Shown: positions 33,260 through 42,879 of the stretch, piece by piece
Layout: every line of letters begins with the position of its first letter
Position numbering within the stretch: the stretch's first letter is position 1
Source of the DNA: Tretioscincus oriximinensis
Taxonomy: Eukaryota > Chordata > Lepidosauria > Squamata > Gymnophthalmidae
Assembly: GCA_022410635.1 (NCBI GenBank)
Contig: JAJVDF010000207.1
Coordinates: 604,234 to 668,233, forward strand
Direction: 5' to 3'
DNA length: 64,000 bases
Program-made: the position numbers and the translations under genes
Notes under the pieces: model-generated
The model's database searches: none
Seen by the model: only the letters and a program-made list of their open reading frames with translations
What the model was told of the DNA's origin: nothing

Positions 33260-33990
33260 CAGTATAATATTTCCTTGCTAGAAACTCTATATTCTAGGAT
33301 TCCTACATGAAATAACCCAATAGTGAGCCCAGGCATATGTACCCTCATTCTTTTGCAAAGAAACATTACAAAAACCTTTAAATCCATGNGGAACATACAA
33401 GCCAATTTACCAGGAAGTAAATCCTGATCATGCTTGTGCTGGCGTCTTCTCACGANATCCTGCAGAAGGCTTGAAAATGGGAATACCTGCTGCACGCGGT
33501 GAGGGAAATGAGGTTGAATTTAATGAATATCCAGATTAAGTATAACTGGATGCAAAAATGGAAAGCAATATATGATAAGGTGATATCAGGCAACCAAAAT
33601 ATGTATGTAATAATTAAAGAGACGATAGATCTTATGCAGACACTTGGATGGATAATCTAGCACGACCATGCCGACTTTGATCCTGGTCCGAGATAGTGGG
33701 TGGGGGGAGGGTGACCGAAGTTTTGGATGTTGTTGATTTTCTGTTGTATGTATATATATTTCTTGTTTTGTTTTTCTTGTTTTGTACTATAATGTAATGT
33801 ATTTGGATTATTTGTTGTTGATAAAATAAAATAAAAAAAAAGAAAATAGGAATACCATCCATTTCACAAAGATGTCCAAAAGAATAAGCAATTAGGAAAA
33901 TCTGGTTCTTTGCACTTCTTTTCCTGATGCATTGCAACACATTAAAAAAAATTCCATTAGAATGTGGGGCAAAGCAGTCGTGATGTCGTA
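33260..33990 (-). repeat. Dispersed repeat D, split by an L1
   Basis: Minus orientation of the family at 31.0, 36.3 and 54.5 kb (CAGGAAGTAAATCCTGATCATGC; later TTTTCCTGATGCATTGCAAC). The L1 tail 33488-33841 interrupts it at GGAATACC. Confidence 0.75.
33488..33841 (+). mobile_element. 5'-truncated L1-type LINE tail (354 bp)
   Basis: Flanked by GAAAATGGGAATACC (33473-33487) and GAAAATAGGAATACC (33842-33856), 14 of 15 identical, and ends in AATAAAATAAAAAAAAA. Removing it restores repeat D. The interior is a T/G-rich 3' UTR with no intact ORF, like 41224-41565. Confidence 0.85.
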
Positions 33991-33994
33991 ACAT

Positions 33995-34830
33995 CCCTGT
34001 AGGAAAACCTCAGTGGGGAAATGACCTAAGGNAAGCAATGCTAAATTAACAGGTGTCTTTTTATACTGAACACAGAAATTTACTTTTAAAAAAAGTGTTA
34101 AAAACCATTAAAATGTGCACAAAGGTACAAAAGTATTCACTTTGGCCTAATTAAAATTTTTCCATAATTCTTTTAAACTATGTTGACCTTTGAACTTTGG
34201 TGTGCTTATTTGAAAAGCAATTGTAAAGAGTGTTTTGCTGAAGTTTAGCTCATAGCGAACTTTTTCTTTTCTTTACAAATTTCCCCGGAATGAATTCTTA
34301 TTAGTCTGTTACTAATTGCTGTGACCCAGCTATTTTTGATGAGGCGTTCAGGTCATCCTCTGTACTGCTTCTTGTCTCTGGNTAAATGAAAGCAAATGTC
34401 TTGGGAATGGCAGAAAACCTGGCTAGTACACAACGATTCATTGTCTCTTCACCAAGGCGCTGTTTCATGGGGATGTCTTTTGGGCTTGCCTTACAATGGA
34501 TAAAAATCAATCAGTTTATGTCAGCAAATGTGTATGGCAGGGATGCAAAACGAGGACAAAATATGGGAACGTAGTTAAGGTCGAACCGGTTCCAACACAG
34601 GAAAAAGATGGACTCTTCATCCCACGGAGACTGCAATCAGCTCTTAAAAATCCAAGATTTTATTACATTTANCTTAAATGTATAAATTCATTTTATAAAG
34701 GAATGTTCTGCATTATAAAATAATGTCAGTTACTGAGTCACTGCGAAAAAGTTTGTTTTTGCAGCCTTAAACCTATGAACAGATTTACTTGGATGTTAGT
34801 AAGTAAATCTTGGTGTTTGTTATAATGGGC
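33995..34830. other. Unrecognised sequence
   Basis: No gene or clear repeat. Confidence 0.4.
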
Positions 34831-34835
34831 ATAAC

Positions 34836-35110
34836 ATGTATTTTATTTATTTACATTTATATTCCGCCCTGTTCCCAAAGGTCTCAGGACAGACTGCAAT
34901 AAAAATATGGTAAAACTGATTAAGATAAGGTAATTTAAAAATAAAAACAACAATACACATCTGACCCATCTGAAGGTAGAAAGAAAGATGGCATTTCTTC
35001 AAGCAAAGGCCATGTTTAAAGAGCTGCGTCTTTAAAGATCTTCTAAATGAATACAATCATGGTGACTGATGCACTTTAAGGGGAAGACTATTCTATAGAC
35101 TGGGGGCAAC
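34836..35110 (-). mobile_element. L2 LINE 3' end
   Basis: Minus strand encodes YSFRRSLKTQLFKHGL, matching the L2 end at 51.4 kb (YSFRRSLKTHLF), then the 3' UTR and GAGACCTTTGGGAACAGGGC tail with AAATA. Confidence 0.85.
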
Positions 35111-35211
35111 CACCGGGATATATGCCCCAAACAGATTCCATATGTTGCCCTGTATATACAGTATATTATATTTTGCCCTAAACAAAATTTACTATATTTT
35201 TCCCTGAACTG

Positions 35212-35515
35212 CACAGTGCAGTTATTAAGGAGACAGTTTCTCATCTTGGAGATAGAGTTTCAAGGTCCTGTGTCAGACGAGGGGAGGGGGGAGGGCCTTC
35301 TACTAACCTGTAGCTCAAGCCAACCCAGCTATTTGAAAGCAAAAAGTGCAAGAAATTGCAACAGACTGCGAATAGATAAGTAGGAACCACCACAGCCTAG
35401 TGGGGAAGGTAGAATTTAAGCCTTTTGGCAAAAAATACCCTTGTAAGCCACTTTGAGTCTCTTTGGGTGAGAAAAGCAGGGTATAAAAACCCAGTTCTTC
35501 TTCGTCTTCTTCTCA
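35212..35515 (+). mobile_element. tRNA-headed SINE, family A
   Basis: Head (GCAGTTATTAAGGAGACAG, then AGAGTTTCAAGGTCC), body with AACCCAGCTATTTGAAAGC, tail AAGCCACTTTGAGTCTC...GGGTATAAAAACCC and TTCTTCTTC. One of the most complete copies (about 300 bp). Confidence 0.85.
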
Positions 35516-35519
35516 GCAT

Positions 35520-36105
35520 TGTATCACATTCATTTATACATTGGGTTCTGTTGCCATGAGATGACACTCCTAATTTGCACTGGAAATAAAAATAAATGCT
35601 GTTCTTCTGACTGGATGTAGCTTGGAAGCTAAAGGCAGAATTCCCAGGTATATTTTTAGCTTGCCTGAATGGAAACGATTTAAGGGAACCAAATCAGTCT
35701 TCAAATTACTACAGATCACAACTATGAATTACCCTGGAGCTTTAAAGACAGCATATTGATTACTCAGCAGCCTGCAAATAGGTTTATAATCTATTTTTTG
35801 CAGAGGAAAGATATTTCATTTATTTAAACTTTTAATCAACTCTGCTTTTAAAGTTCACTGCATTAACATTTTTAAAAAGAAAAATGGCATGTAAAATATG
35901 AATAATCCTCCAGTGCTAAATACAGCATGTGCACATTTTTTTTNNAAAAAAANCTGTGTTTAATTTCGGAAACATTTTTTAGGTTCTCCTTTCCATCTTT
36001 CCATGTACTTGTTTTCATGATCTTTTCTTTTGAGGCTATCTAATGACCATGATTTTGATGAAAAGTATACTACAATAGAAAAATCTGAGATTTGCACAAA
36101 CACAA
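35520..36105. other. Unique AT-rich sequence
   Basis: No repeat or gene recognised. A T-run/nn/A-run junction lies at 35937-35952. Confidence 0.35.
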
Positions 36106-36114
36106 ATTTCAATT

Positions 36115-36570
36115 CAGGACCCTTCATACAACATGCTAAAAACTGCAATGGTGTTAAGTTCAAAATTAACATGATCACAAGCCCAGACATATATGTACCT
36201 CATCCTTTTGAAAACAAAACAATTGGAAAACTTTTAAATCCACATAGAACAGAGAAGATGATTAACCAGGACGTAAATCCTGAAAATGCTCAGAATGCGA
36301 TTCTGCATGGACTAACCAGGAAGTGTATGAGATCCTGCCTTCTCCCATTAATTGAGCAGGCACATCAAAACTTGGAATAGGAATACAGGCCATTTTGCAA
36401 AGATTTCTTAAAGAATTGGCAATCAGGNTATTCTACTACCTTATACCTTTTTTCCTGATGCATTGCAATGCATTCAGAAAACCTCAGTGGAATGTGGGGT
36501 GTAGGAACCATGACGTTGGAGCATCCCAGTAAAATCCTGGTATGAAAACCTGGTGTGGAGGGGGCCTCAG
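36115..36570 (-). mobile_element. Repeat D, apparently full-length (456 bp)
   Basis: Edges: CAGGACCCTTCATAC at the left and GTGTGGAGGGGGCCTCAG at the right, with flanks TTTCAATT and TTTGAATC (6 of 8 identical), suggesting a decayed 8-bp duplication of the hAT kind. Interior blocks match the other D copies. A 116-codon plus-strand frame across it has no domain. Confidence 0.65.
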
Positions 36571-36741
36571 TTTGAATCAAACAAAACCACACTAGAACCA
36601 GGTCCCAAAGATCGACCAGTTCAGATGAAATTAAAAACTATTCAAATGTTAAAAACAGAAATGTAGTATAGTGCAATTGCACACTTTTTTTGCCTTTTAA
36701 AAAAGAAGAAGTCAGTTTGAATTGTTCTAACTGGACTTTTC

Positions 36742-37183
36742 CAAATTGGACAACTCAAACACCACTGATTCCATTTGAGTGATTTAGTTCAAACTGGATT
36801 GAATAATTCAGTTTGAACCAGTCAAACATAAACTGAATTTTTGCATCTTTAGGAAAACCCCAGGGAAAATTTATTCTTCTTTATTGTTAACTCTTATAAT
36901 TCATAAATTGTATGAGGATAGTGAGAAATTAGTAAGTGGATTTGATCAATGAACCTGGATTAGACCTAAACTCTTTGTTCCATTCCAGGTATCTTTATTG
37001 CATTTCCATAAGTATCAAAATCAAGGGAATAGATTTTGCATTTTCTCTTGACTTCAAGTTGGCTCATCAATGCAGCACTGCATTTATGTAGATGATGAAA
37101 AGTACCTTGCCTTAGAGACACAGTGTCTGCACATCAGAAGCATCACTCAAATGGAATCAGTGGTGTCTGAATTGTCCAATTTG
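36742..37183. mobile_element. Fold-back element, 42-bp inverted arms
   Basis: Arms 36742-36783 and 37142-37183 pair at 40 of 42 bases (motif CACCACTGATTCCATTTGAG). A second, imperfect palindrome lies inside at 36787-36818 (GTTCAAACTG...CAGTTTGAAC). No duplication found. Confidence 0.8.
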
Positions 37184-37244
37184 AAACAGTTCAAAGCAAC
37201 TCAAATGGCCACTCTACTGAGTAAACTGAGACTCTATGCTCCCT

Positions 37245-37605
37245 GGAAGGTGGAGGGCAGAGGGGGTAGGGGGAAGAAGAGAATGAGAATCAGGAAGAGG
37301 AAGAAGAAGAGGAAGGAGGTAAGAAGGGAGGACGGAGGAATGGGGAGGGAGGGGGAGGAAGGGATGGAGGAGGAGGAAGGAAGGGGGAGGGAGGATATGG
37401 ATGGGGAAGGAGAAGGGTGGGAGGGAGGAGGAAGAGAGGAAGGAAAGGAAAGAAGATGGTGGATTGAGGCCCTGGAAAGACGAGTGGAGGGATAAGGGAA
37501 ATAGGGTGGGGGAAGGAGAGGGGGATAGGATGAGGAAGGGGAAGGACTGGAGAGGGGGAGTGGAGGGAAGGAGGAGAAGAAGGGGGAGGAGGGAAGATGT
37601 CGAGG
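37245..37605. repeat. Long purine (GA/GGA) tract
   Basis: About 350 bp almost free of C and T on the plus strand, irregular GGGA/GGAA/GAA units. Predicted Glu/Gly/Arg or Ser/Pro/Leu proteins here are artefacts. Such tracts can form triplex DNA and often disturb assembly. Confidence 0.95.
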
Positions 37606-37885
37606 GCCAAAGTTTTGGTCCTCTTCACTACTGTTTAATAATTGTGCCTGAAAGAACATTTCAGTTCATGTTGCCTGTACTACAAGCCCCACTTAATGAA
37701 TCCCCCTCTTCTGTACAGTTGCTAAAGATGTAGCAACCCTATCCTCCCACCCCACCATTACAGCAACCCTATTTTAACTTGTTGACTGCTCAAGAGCTGG
37801 CAGGTGAAAGCAAAAAGCATCTTACACAAAAGACGAAGATAGAAGAAAACATCCCCCTCTCTCTTTCAGTGAACTGGATACAAAT

Positions 37886-38140
37886 CTAATACAGGTGACA
37901 GCCAAGCTCACAGGAAATAAAGCTCTTTCTCCACCTCTCTGCTCTCAAATGCGCAGGCGAATTAGAAGCACCAGGCTTTTTTCCTTTCTTTCCATTTTTT
38001 TTGAGAAAATGCTGAGCTTCTAGGAGTGTATTATGTGTCTTGAGCATTGGCAATAAATCTGAAGTTGCCAGCCAGTGGTTTATCACCCGGCCAGTAGACG
38101 GATCAGGCGGAATGGTACATCTGCTCACAGAATTTCCCAT
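37886..38140 (-). CDS. Candidate coding start or single exon, unassigned myristoylation-type protein
   Basis: An 84-codon frame starts at 38140 in excellent context (CAGCACCATGG), with TAA in the same frame 18 bases upstream. The product begins MGNSVSRC: Gly2, Asn3 and Ser6 fit an N-myristoylation signal and Cys8 could be palmitoylated. It continues IPPDPSTGRV and LATSDLLPMLKTHNTLLEAQ, then a basic cluster KKNGKKGKK. The codons read like a real gene and no repeat overlaps it. It may be a first exon: a donor-like GTGAGC follows at 37911. I do not recognise the family, and chance cannot be excluded. Confidence 0.4.
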   Translation of the reverse strand: MGNSVSRCTIPPDPSTGRVINHWLATSDLLPMLKTHNTLLEAQHFLKKNGKKGKKPGASNSPAHLRAERWRKSFISCELGCHLY

Positions 38141-38321
38141 GGTGCTGTGATTTACTTACCTAGGTGTTAAGATACATGTGGACAAACTGCAGTCAGGGCC
38201 ATAAACTTCTGCTGTTCTTTGTGCAGTCAAACAAGACTCCAGTGGTGCTGTGCTAAGCCAAAAATCAAAGGAGGAGAGGGAGAGAAGAAAAAGAAGGAGA
38301 TGGAGGAGACAGAGACAGCAA

Positions 38322-38425
38322 TGGAGAATGGTCTTTATACCACACTTTTCTCACCTATCTTCCCCATCACAATGAGATGGTGGTACCTATTCATCTACTT
38401 GCAAATAGCTTTACTTTCTAGGCAT
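38322..38425 (-). mobile_element. SINE family A fragment
   Basis: ATACCACACTTTTCTCACC then TGGTGGTACCTATTCATCTA and TTGCAAATAGC: reversed tail and body of family A with an internal deletion. Confidence 0.65.
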
Positions 38426-38484
38426 GTTTAGGCTGCAAAGGAAAAGACTGAGAGAAGACTGAAAGCGGAGAGATCAGCATTGTT

Positions 38485-38894
38485 CTCATTGGCACATGGT
38501 AGGATGAAACTGCAAGGAAGTAGTTTTAGATTAGATATCAGGATAAAATCTTTCTGACGTTAAGGGTGATAAACCAATGGAACAGTTTGCCACAGGAGGT
38601 GGTGAGTTCTCCTTTGTTGGATGTCTTCAAATAGAGGCTGGGAAGACATCTGGGATGGTTTAGAGAATCCTACATTGAAACAGGCTTAGACCGGATGACC
38701 CTGGAGGTCCCTTCAAACTCTGCGATTCTATGGCTGTATCCCCACATCACTTATTTATTCCACTATAACTGGATATTCCACAACAAAGCATGGGTATTGT
38801 GGAATAAGCCAGTCCACACAATGTCTTATTGGGAATATTCAACTATAGTGGAATAAATAAGTGATGTGGGGCTGCATCCCATGATTCCATGGAG
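38485..38894 (+). mobile_element. CR1 LINE 3' end, ATTCTATG type, split by a MITE
   Basis: ACTGCAAGGAAGTAG, GGAGGTGGTGAGTTCTCCTT, ATGACCCTGGAGGTCCCTTC and GATTCTATG match the bird-like CR1 end (also at 61.2-61.7 kb). The MITE 38732-38880 lies within the terminal ATTCTATG units. Confidence 0.88.
38732..38880. mobile_element. MITE with GGCTG(C/T)ATCCCCACATCAC ends (149 bp)
   Basis: About 36-bp inverted ends: CCCCACATCACTTATTTATT pairs with AATAAATAAGTGATGTGGGG, continuing into CCACTATA and TATAGTGG. The flanks share only ATG, so the duplication may be 3 bp (Harbinger-like), but this is not firm. Confidence 0.8.
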
Positions 38895-38944
38895 GCCTCC
38901 ATTAGTAAGGATAAATGTAGTCATCTAGGCAGGGCAGTATTTTG

Positions 38945-39215
38945 GGTGCAGGCACGTGTAGTTCAGTCGCTAAGGAATCCATCTCTCATCTGGGCAATCG
39001 GGCTTTGAAGCCCTGTGTTGAATGTGGGTAGGGCTGAGTACCTTCCACTAACCTGTAGCTCTAGCCAAGCCAGCTATTCGAAATCATGATTTGCAAGAAA
39101 TTGCAACTAACTGCAAGTAGGTACATGGGAACCACCACATCCTGGTGAGGAAGATAGAATGTAAGCCTTCAGGCAAAAATTCCCTTGTAAGCCGATAAGA
39201 ACCCAGTTCTTCTTC
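38945..39215 (+). mobile_element. tRNA-headed SINE, family A
   Basis: Head GTGTAGTTCAGTCGCTAAGG and GGGCTTTGAAGCCC (A- and B-box regions), body CCAAGCCAGCTATTCGAAA, tail GTAAGCCGATAAGAACCCAG with a small deletion, TTCTTCTTC end. Confidence 0.85.
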
Positions 39216-39510
39216 TTTTCTTGGGCAGCAAAAAAAATTATGCTCCTCTTCTTCCTTGAGGAACAAGCAAATAATAATTTTTTAAAAGTGGAATGGGAAT
39301 AATAAAAGTGCTAGCCAAATAGCATTTTTATTCACACTCTTTTAACAACAAAACAATTTAACCCCAGCTTCAACCCACATTAGCAATGAGTTTTTTACTT
39401 TTATTTTATTTTTCCACTGTGATTTCTCTTACTGGTATCTAAGGTGCCCTGTTAGAAATACATATGGGAATAAAAAATATAATTCAAGTTGGTCTATAAC
39501 CCTTGGTCTG

Positions 39511-39644
39511 CAGCTATTTGAAAGCATGAATTGCAAAACAGAATGTAAGCCTTCAGGCAAAAATACCCTTGTAAGCCGCTTTGAGTTCCTTTGAATGGTG
39601 AGAAAAGCGGGGTATAAGAACCCAGTTCTTCTTCTTCTCCTTCT
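39511..39644 (+). mobile_element. SINE family A, truncated and internally deleted
   Basis: Starts CAGCTATTTGAAAGC, skips the middle of the body, then GTAAGCCGCTTTGAGTTCC, GCGGGGTATAAGAACCCAG and TTCTTCTTC. Only 300 bp from the previous copy, in the same orientation. Confidence 0.85.
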
Positions 39645-40060
39645 TGGTAGTACAGGGGATAAAGGGTTTCCTATCCCAAGATATAGCACAGTCATCCTAA
39701 CAATACAGGGTCAGAGGCTGTTTTTAATGCACATTCTAAGTGCACTTTCATACAAATATTGCTGAAGTTGTTTTTCTACATAATAATGAGCTTTGCTAAT
39801 TAGCAAATATCTCTTTACCTTTGAGAATGCATTTGTTTGGCAATGCATAAATGACCTGTCTGTGACTGAAAAGGCCATCATATTCTTTTCAACAATGGGA
39901 CTGGCCACAGGAATGGATAATTGGGGGTGGTTCATTTTCTGTCTGAACTTCCAACAAAGAGCACCTTATTTTTCCAGGCTTATATGTNTCCAACCTTCCA
40001 TTTTTCCATTGTGTTCTCTTTCTCTAAAAGTGGACAGAAGCAGGACAGAAGAGAACCAAA
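39645..40060. other. Unrecognised sequence
   Basis: No gene or clear repeat. Confidence 0.4.
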
Positions 40061-40061
40061 C

Positions 40062-40228
40062 AGTTGTAATAATCTACCCCTCTCAATAGCAAATGGAGTG
40101 CGAATCCAGTGCAGGGCCTTCTTAGAAGTTGTCCCCAGACTATGTAGCAATCTCCCCCCTCAAGATCCATCGGTCACCATCACTGTATTCTTTTAGAAGA
40201 TCCTTGAAGACGCACCTCTGGTTCACCC
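40062..40228 (+). mobile_element. L2 LINE ORF2 C-terminal fragment
   Basis: ACCCCTCTCAATAGCAAATG...GTATTCTTTTAGAAGATCCT and GAAGACGCACCTC match the end of L2 ORF2 at 51.3-51.45 kb (VVPPLSTATGV ... YSFRRSLKTHL). Joined directly to a CR1 end. Confidence 0.75.
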
Positions 40229-40265
40229 AGCTCCACTTTTGGGCAACCACCAAGAAGGCCACGCC

Positions 40266-40452
40266 TTCTTGTTGTTGCCTCCGAGATGGGACAACAGGCA
40301 GTATTTTTGAAGTGCTATTGTAGGGAGACGAGAACAGCTGAGGATTTTGCTTCTGTCTGCTTGAGCCCTGCCCAGGTGGGCCCCTGTGAGATAGAATGAT
40401 GGACTAGATGGGCTTTGGCTCTATTCATTAGGGCTTCTCTAATGTTCTCTTA
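40266..40452 (+). mobile_element. CR1 LINE 3' end
   Basis: GTTGCCTCCGAGATGGGACA through GACTAGATGGGCTTTGGCTC to TTCTCTTAAG. Starts about 40 bp after the L2 fragment in the same orientation. Confidence 0.85.
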
Positions 40453-40455
40453 AGC

Positions 40456-40980
40456 AAGCAACTAAATACACAGGCGTGCTGAAGACTGCACCAAGCTCCC
40501 AAGCCAGTCATGAAAATTAAGCACGCAGCACTTTTCCTTGGGGACCTTGAGATCTTTACTAGGCTGAGATCACACTTTCACGTCTAAATCAGTTCAATTA
40601 GCAGCTCCTATGAATGATGCCAGAAGAGAAGGTTGAAGCGCTGAAGCCACTTCTTCTCAAGCAATGCTAGATACCTGCTGCAATGATATTGCAAGTTGAG
40701 ATCCCACCCTACCCCCACTCCCCACACACAAGATTTTGCATTTTCAATTAGCATGAATATTTTTACAAGATCTTAAACTGAGTAAAGGAAGAGATGGCGC
40801 TGATAAATAGTGTCAAGCTAGAGCAGCCTGCCCTTTTCCCTTCAGTGTTTTATGACAGCCTTTTGAAAACTCTGTTGTTTCAAACTGTGGAGCAATAGCT
40901 GAAGATCGTCAAACCTAGTAGTGCCTGGAGCACAGTGCACATCCTTCAACTGGGTGTACGTTTTCAAAATATGAGCATCG
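40456..40980. other. Unrecognised sequence
   Basis: No gene or clear repeat. Confidence 0.4.
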
Positions 40981-40988
40981 TTCTAGAA

Positions 40989-41208
40989 CCATGGTTCCCG
41001 ACACCAGACGCACCCCACAGGGGGCAATTTGATTTTAAGGGGAGGCAATTTGAGAATGCGCTATTAACAATATGTTTTTGGAGGGAGCATCCTCCATGTA
41101 AAAAGAAGTTCACTTTCTGAGTAACAAGAATTATATGTCAAGTGTGTGGAAGATTGCATGCCCCCCCCCCCAAAAAAAAAAAAAAAAAAAGAAGCTTGGG
41201 AACCACTG
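40989..41208. mobile_element. hAT-Charlie-like MITE (220 bp)
   Basis: Ends CCATGGTTCCC and GGGAACCACTG (family form CAGTGGTTCCC) with an exact 8-bp palindromic duplication TTCTAGAA (40981-40988, 41209-41216). Near the right end lies C11 followed by A19. Confidence 0.85.
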
Positions 41209-41223
41209 TTCTAGAATCTCTTA

Positions 41224-41565
41224 GAGAATGGTTTTCTTATTTATTAAATTTCATGAAGTTTGATTTGTTATATGAGAAAAGAGCAAAACATATAGGACAT
41301 CATGTACATCTCTCTTGGACAATCAAATGGAAGGTACTCATTACCTATGCTCTATCTACACGTAATCCACATCTATTTGACTCAATAATGTCCTTTATGG
41401 AGTTAAGATTGTTTTCATAATTATATATATCTTTCTTGTATCCCCGGGGATGTGGGTGGAAGGTGGGGGGTTGTTTATTTTTGTTTTTTGTTTTGTTATC
41501 TTGTATATTGTTNTGTATGTTATCTTGTGTATGGTTTTGTTATTATAAATAAAAACTTAAAAAAA
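41224..41565 (+). mobile_element. 5'-truncated L1-type LINE tail (342 bp)
   Basis: Flanked by TAGAATCTCTTA (41212-41223, 41566-41577) and ending AATAAAAACTTAAAAAAA. Its target includes the right-hand duplication of the hAT element, so the L1 came second. The interior ends in a T/G-rich UTR as at 33.7 kb. Confidence 0.85.
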
Positions 41566-41744
41566 TAGAATCTCTTAAATACTGCTGACAAAGGAATTTA
41601 AGAGTTAATATTGCTCCATCCTGTGTTTTTGGCATGTTACCTCTCTGTCCTATGCTGGCAGACTGAGGGCAGATCCACACAACTAGAACTTATCTGATTC
41701 TTGACGCAATGTTCCATCTTCTTTACTATCCAGCCATAAGTCTT

Positions 41745-42205
41745 AGGCTACATCCCCACCAGTTCGTTTCCTCTGCTTTGCAAATGCTTAAAAATGTTGG
41801 CCGTCTGTTCCCATTTTACTTGCCATTCAGCTGCTGCTTCATTTAAATGAGGAGCNCCAGAAGGCACTGCTGTGCTTTCCTAACTACAATTCCCAGAATT
41901 CCCTGTGGCCCTGCTTTCTGTTCCCAGGGTGTTCCTGCGCTCCAAGGACCAATGAAATCTTTACATTTGCATAAAACAGCTCTGGAGAGATTCTACTTCA
42001 GGACTTTAAAATGGAGACCCTGGCCACAGGGTGCCTGGGTAATGCCTCGGAGGCTTGTCAAAATTGCAAGATATAAAGAGGCTGTTTACTGTATTCTAAA
42101 GACCTTTAGAGCATATGGAAGGTTGAACATGCATGATTCTGTGGAGTAGACAGAAGGTAACTTGCCTCCAAAGCACAGAAAATGGAATGTGGGGATCGGG
42201 CTCTA
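41745..42205 (+). mobile_element. Repeat C, best-preserved copy
   Basis: Ends AGGCTACATCCCCACC and, inverted, AGCCCGATCCCCACATT suggest a DNA element of about 460 bp. It holds ACTACAATTCCCAGAATTCC (41883-41902) followed by CTGTGG, and AAGGACCAATGAAATC, as in other copies. Confidence 0.6.
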
Positions 42206-42461
42206 ATGGAGNTTTTGCTAGGCTTCACCATGCATCTGTAAAAGATCTGCAATAGAAGAGAAATCTCCTATTGCAGATCTTTCCTGTCTGCATATTGAAA
42301 TCCAATGTTCTCTCTTGTCGCGCCATCATGCTGACTCATGAAGAGACAAGCAGCAAGAGAATATGCCAACCAGAAGGGATGCAGGACAGCAGCTGCTAGG
42401 GCATGCAGAGTTTCATCTCCCTGTGTCATCATCTTCACACCAGTTCATGTGGATTCAAGTA

Positions 42462-42765
42462 CAGTGATACCTCGGTTCTCGAACNCCTTGAGTTCCGACC
42501 AAATCGGTATTCGACCAGGAGATCCGAGAAAATTTTGTCTTGGACTCCGACCGAATACTTGGAACTCGAACTTCCGAGACGAGACGAATGGTGTTCATTC
42601 GGCCCAGCNCGCCTTTTTTTCATCATCAGTGTGAGTTGCNCGCCTTGCTTGCNTCATCAGTGTGAGTCACGCTTTGTGGAGAGAGTCATTGCTTCGGTTC
42701 TCGAACAATTTGGTTCTCGACNGTCCTCCCGGAACGGATTATGTTCGAGAACCGAGGTACCACTG
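42462..42765. mobile_element. Tigger-like MITE (304 bp)
   Basis: Ends CAGTGATACCTCGGTTCTCG and CGAGAACCGAGGTACCACTG are inverted copies flanked by TA (42460-42461, 42766-42767). TTCTCGAAC units repeat inside. These are TcMar-Tigger-type tips. No transposase. Confidence 0.88.
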
Positions 42766-42879
42766 TAGAGTTATGTCCCCTCTTTTTCCAGCGATTTCCA
42801 CAATCTTGTGGATTTCTCTTGGTTTTCCCCTCTGTGCATATGGGACCTGAGAGTACTTCCAAATGGCTGCNTTTTAGAG

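Noticed and set aside
36030..36380. 116-codon plus-strand frame
   Set aside because: Covers the edge and interior of repeat D; no domain and disrupted in other copies.
37070..37659. Glu/Gly-rich and Ser/Pro-rich frames of 110-141 codons
   Set aside because: Produced by the purine tract on both strands.
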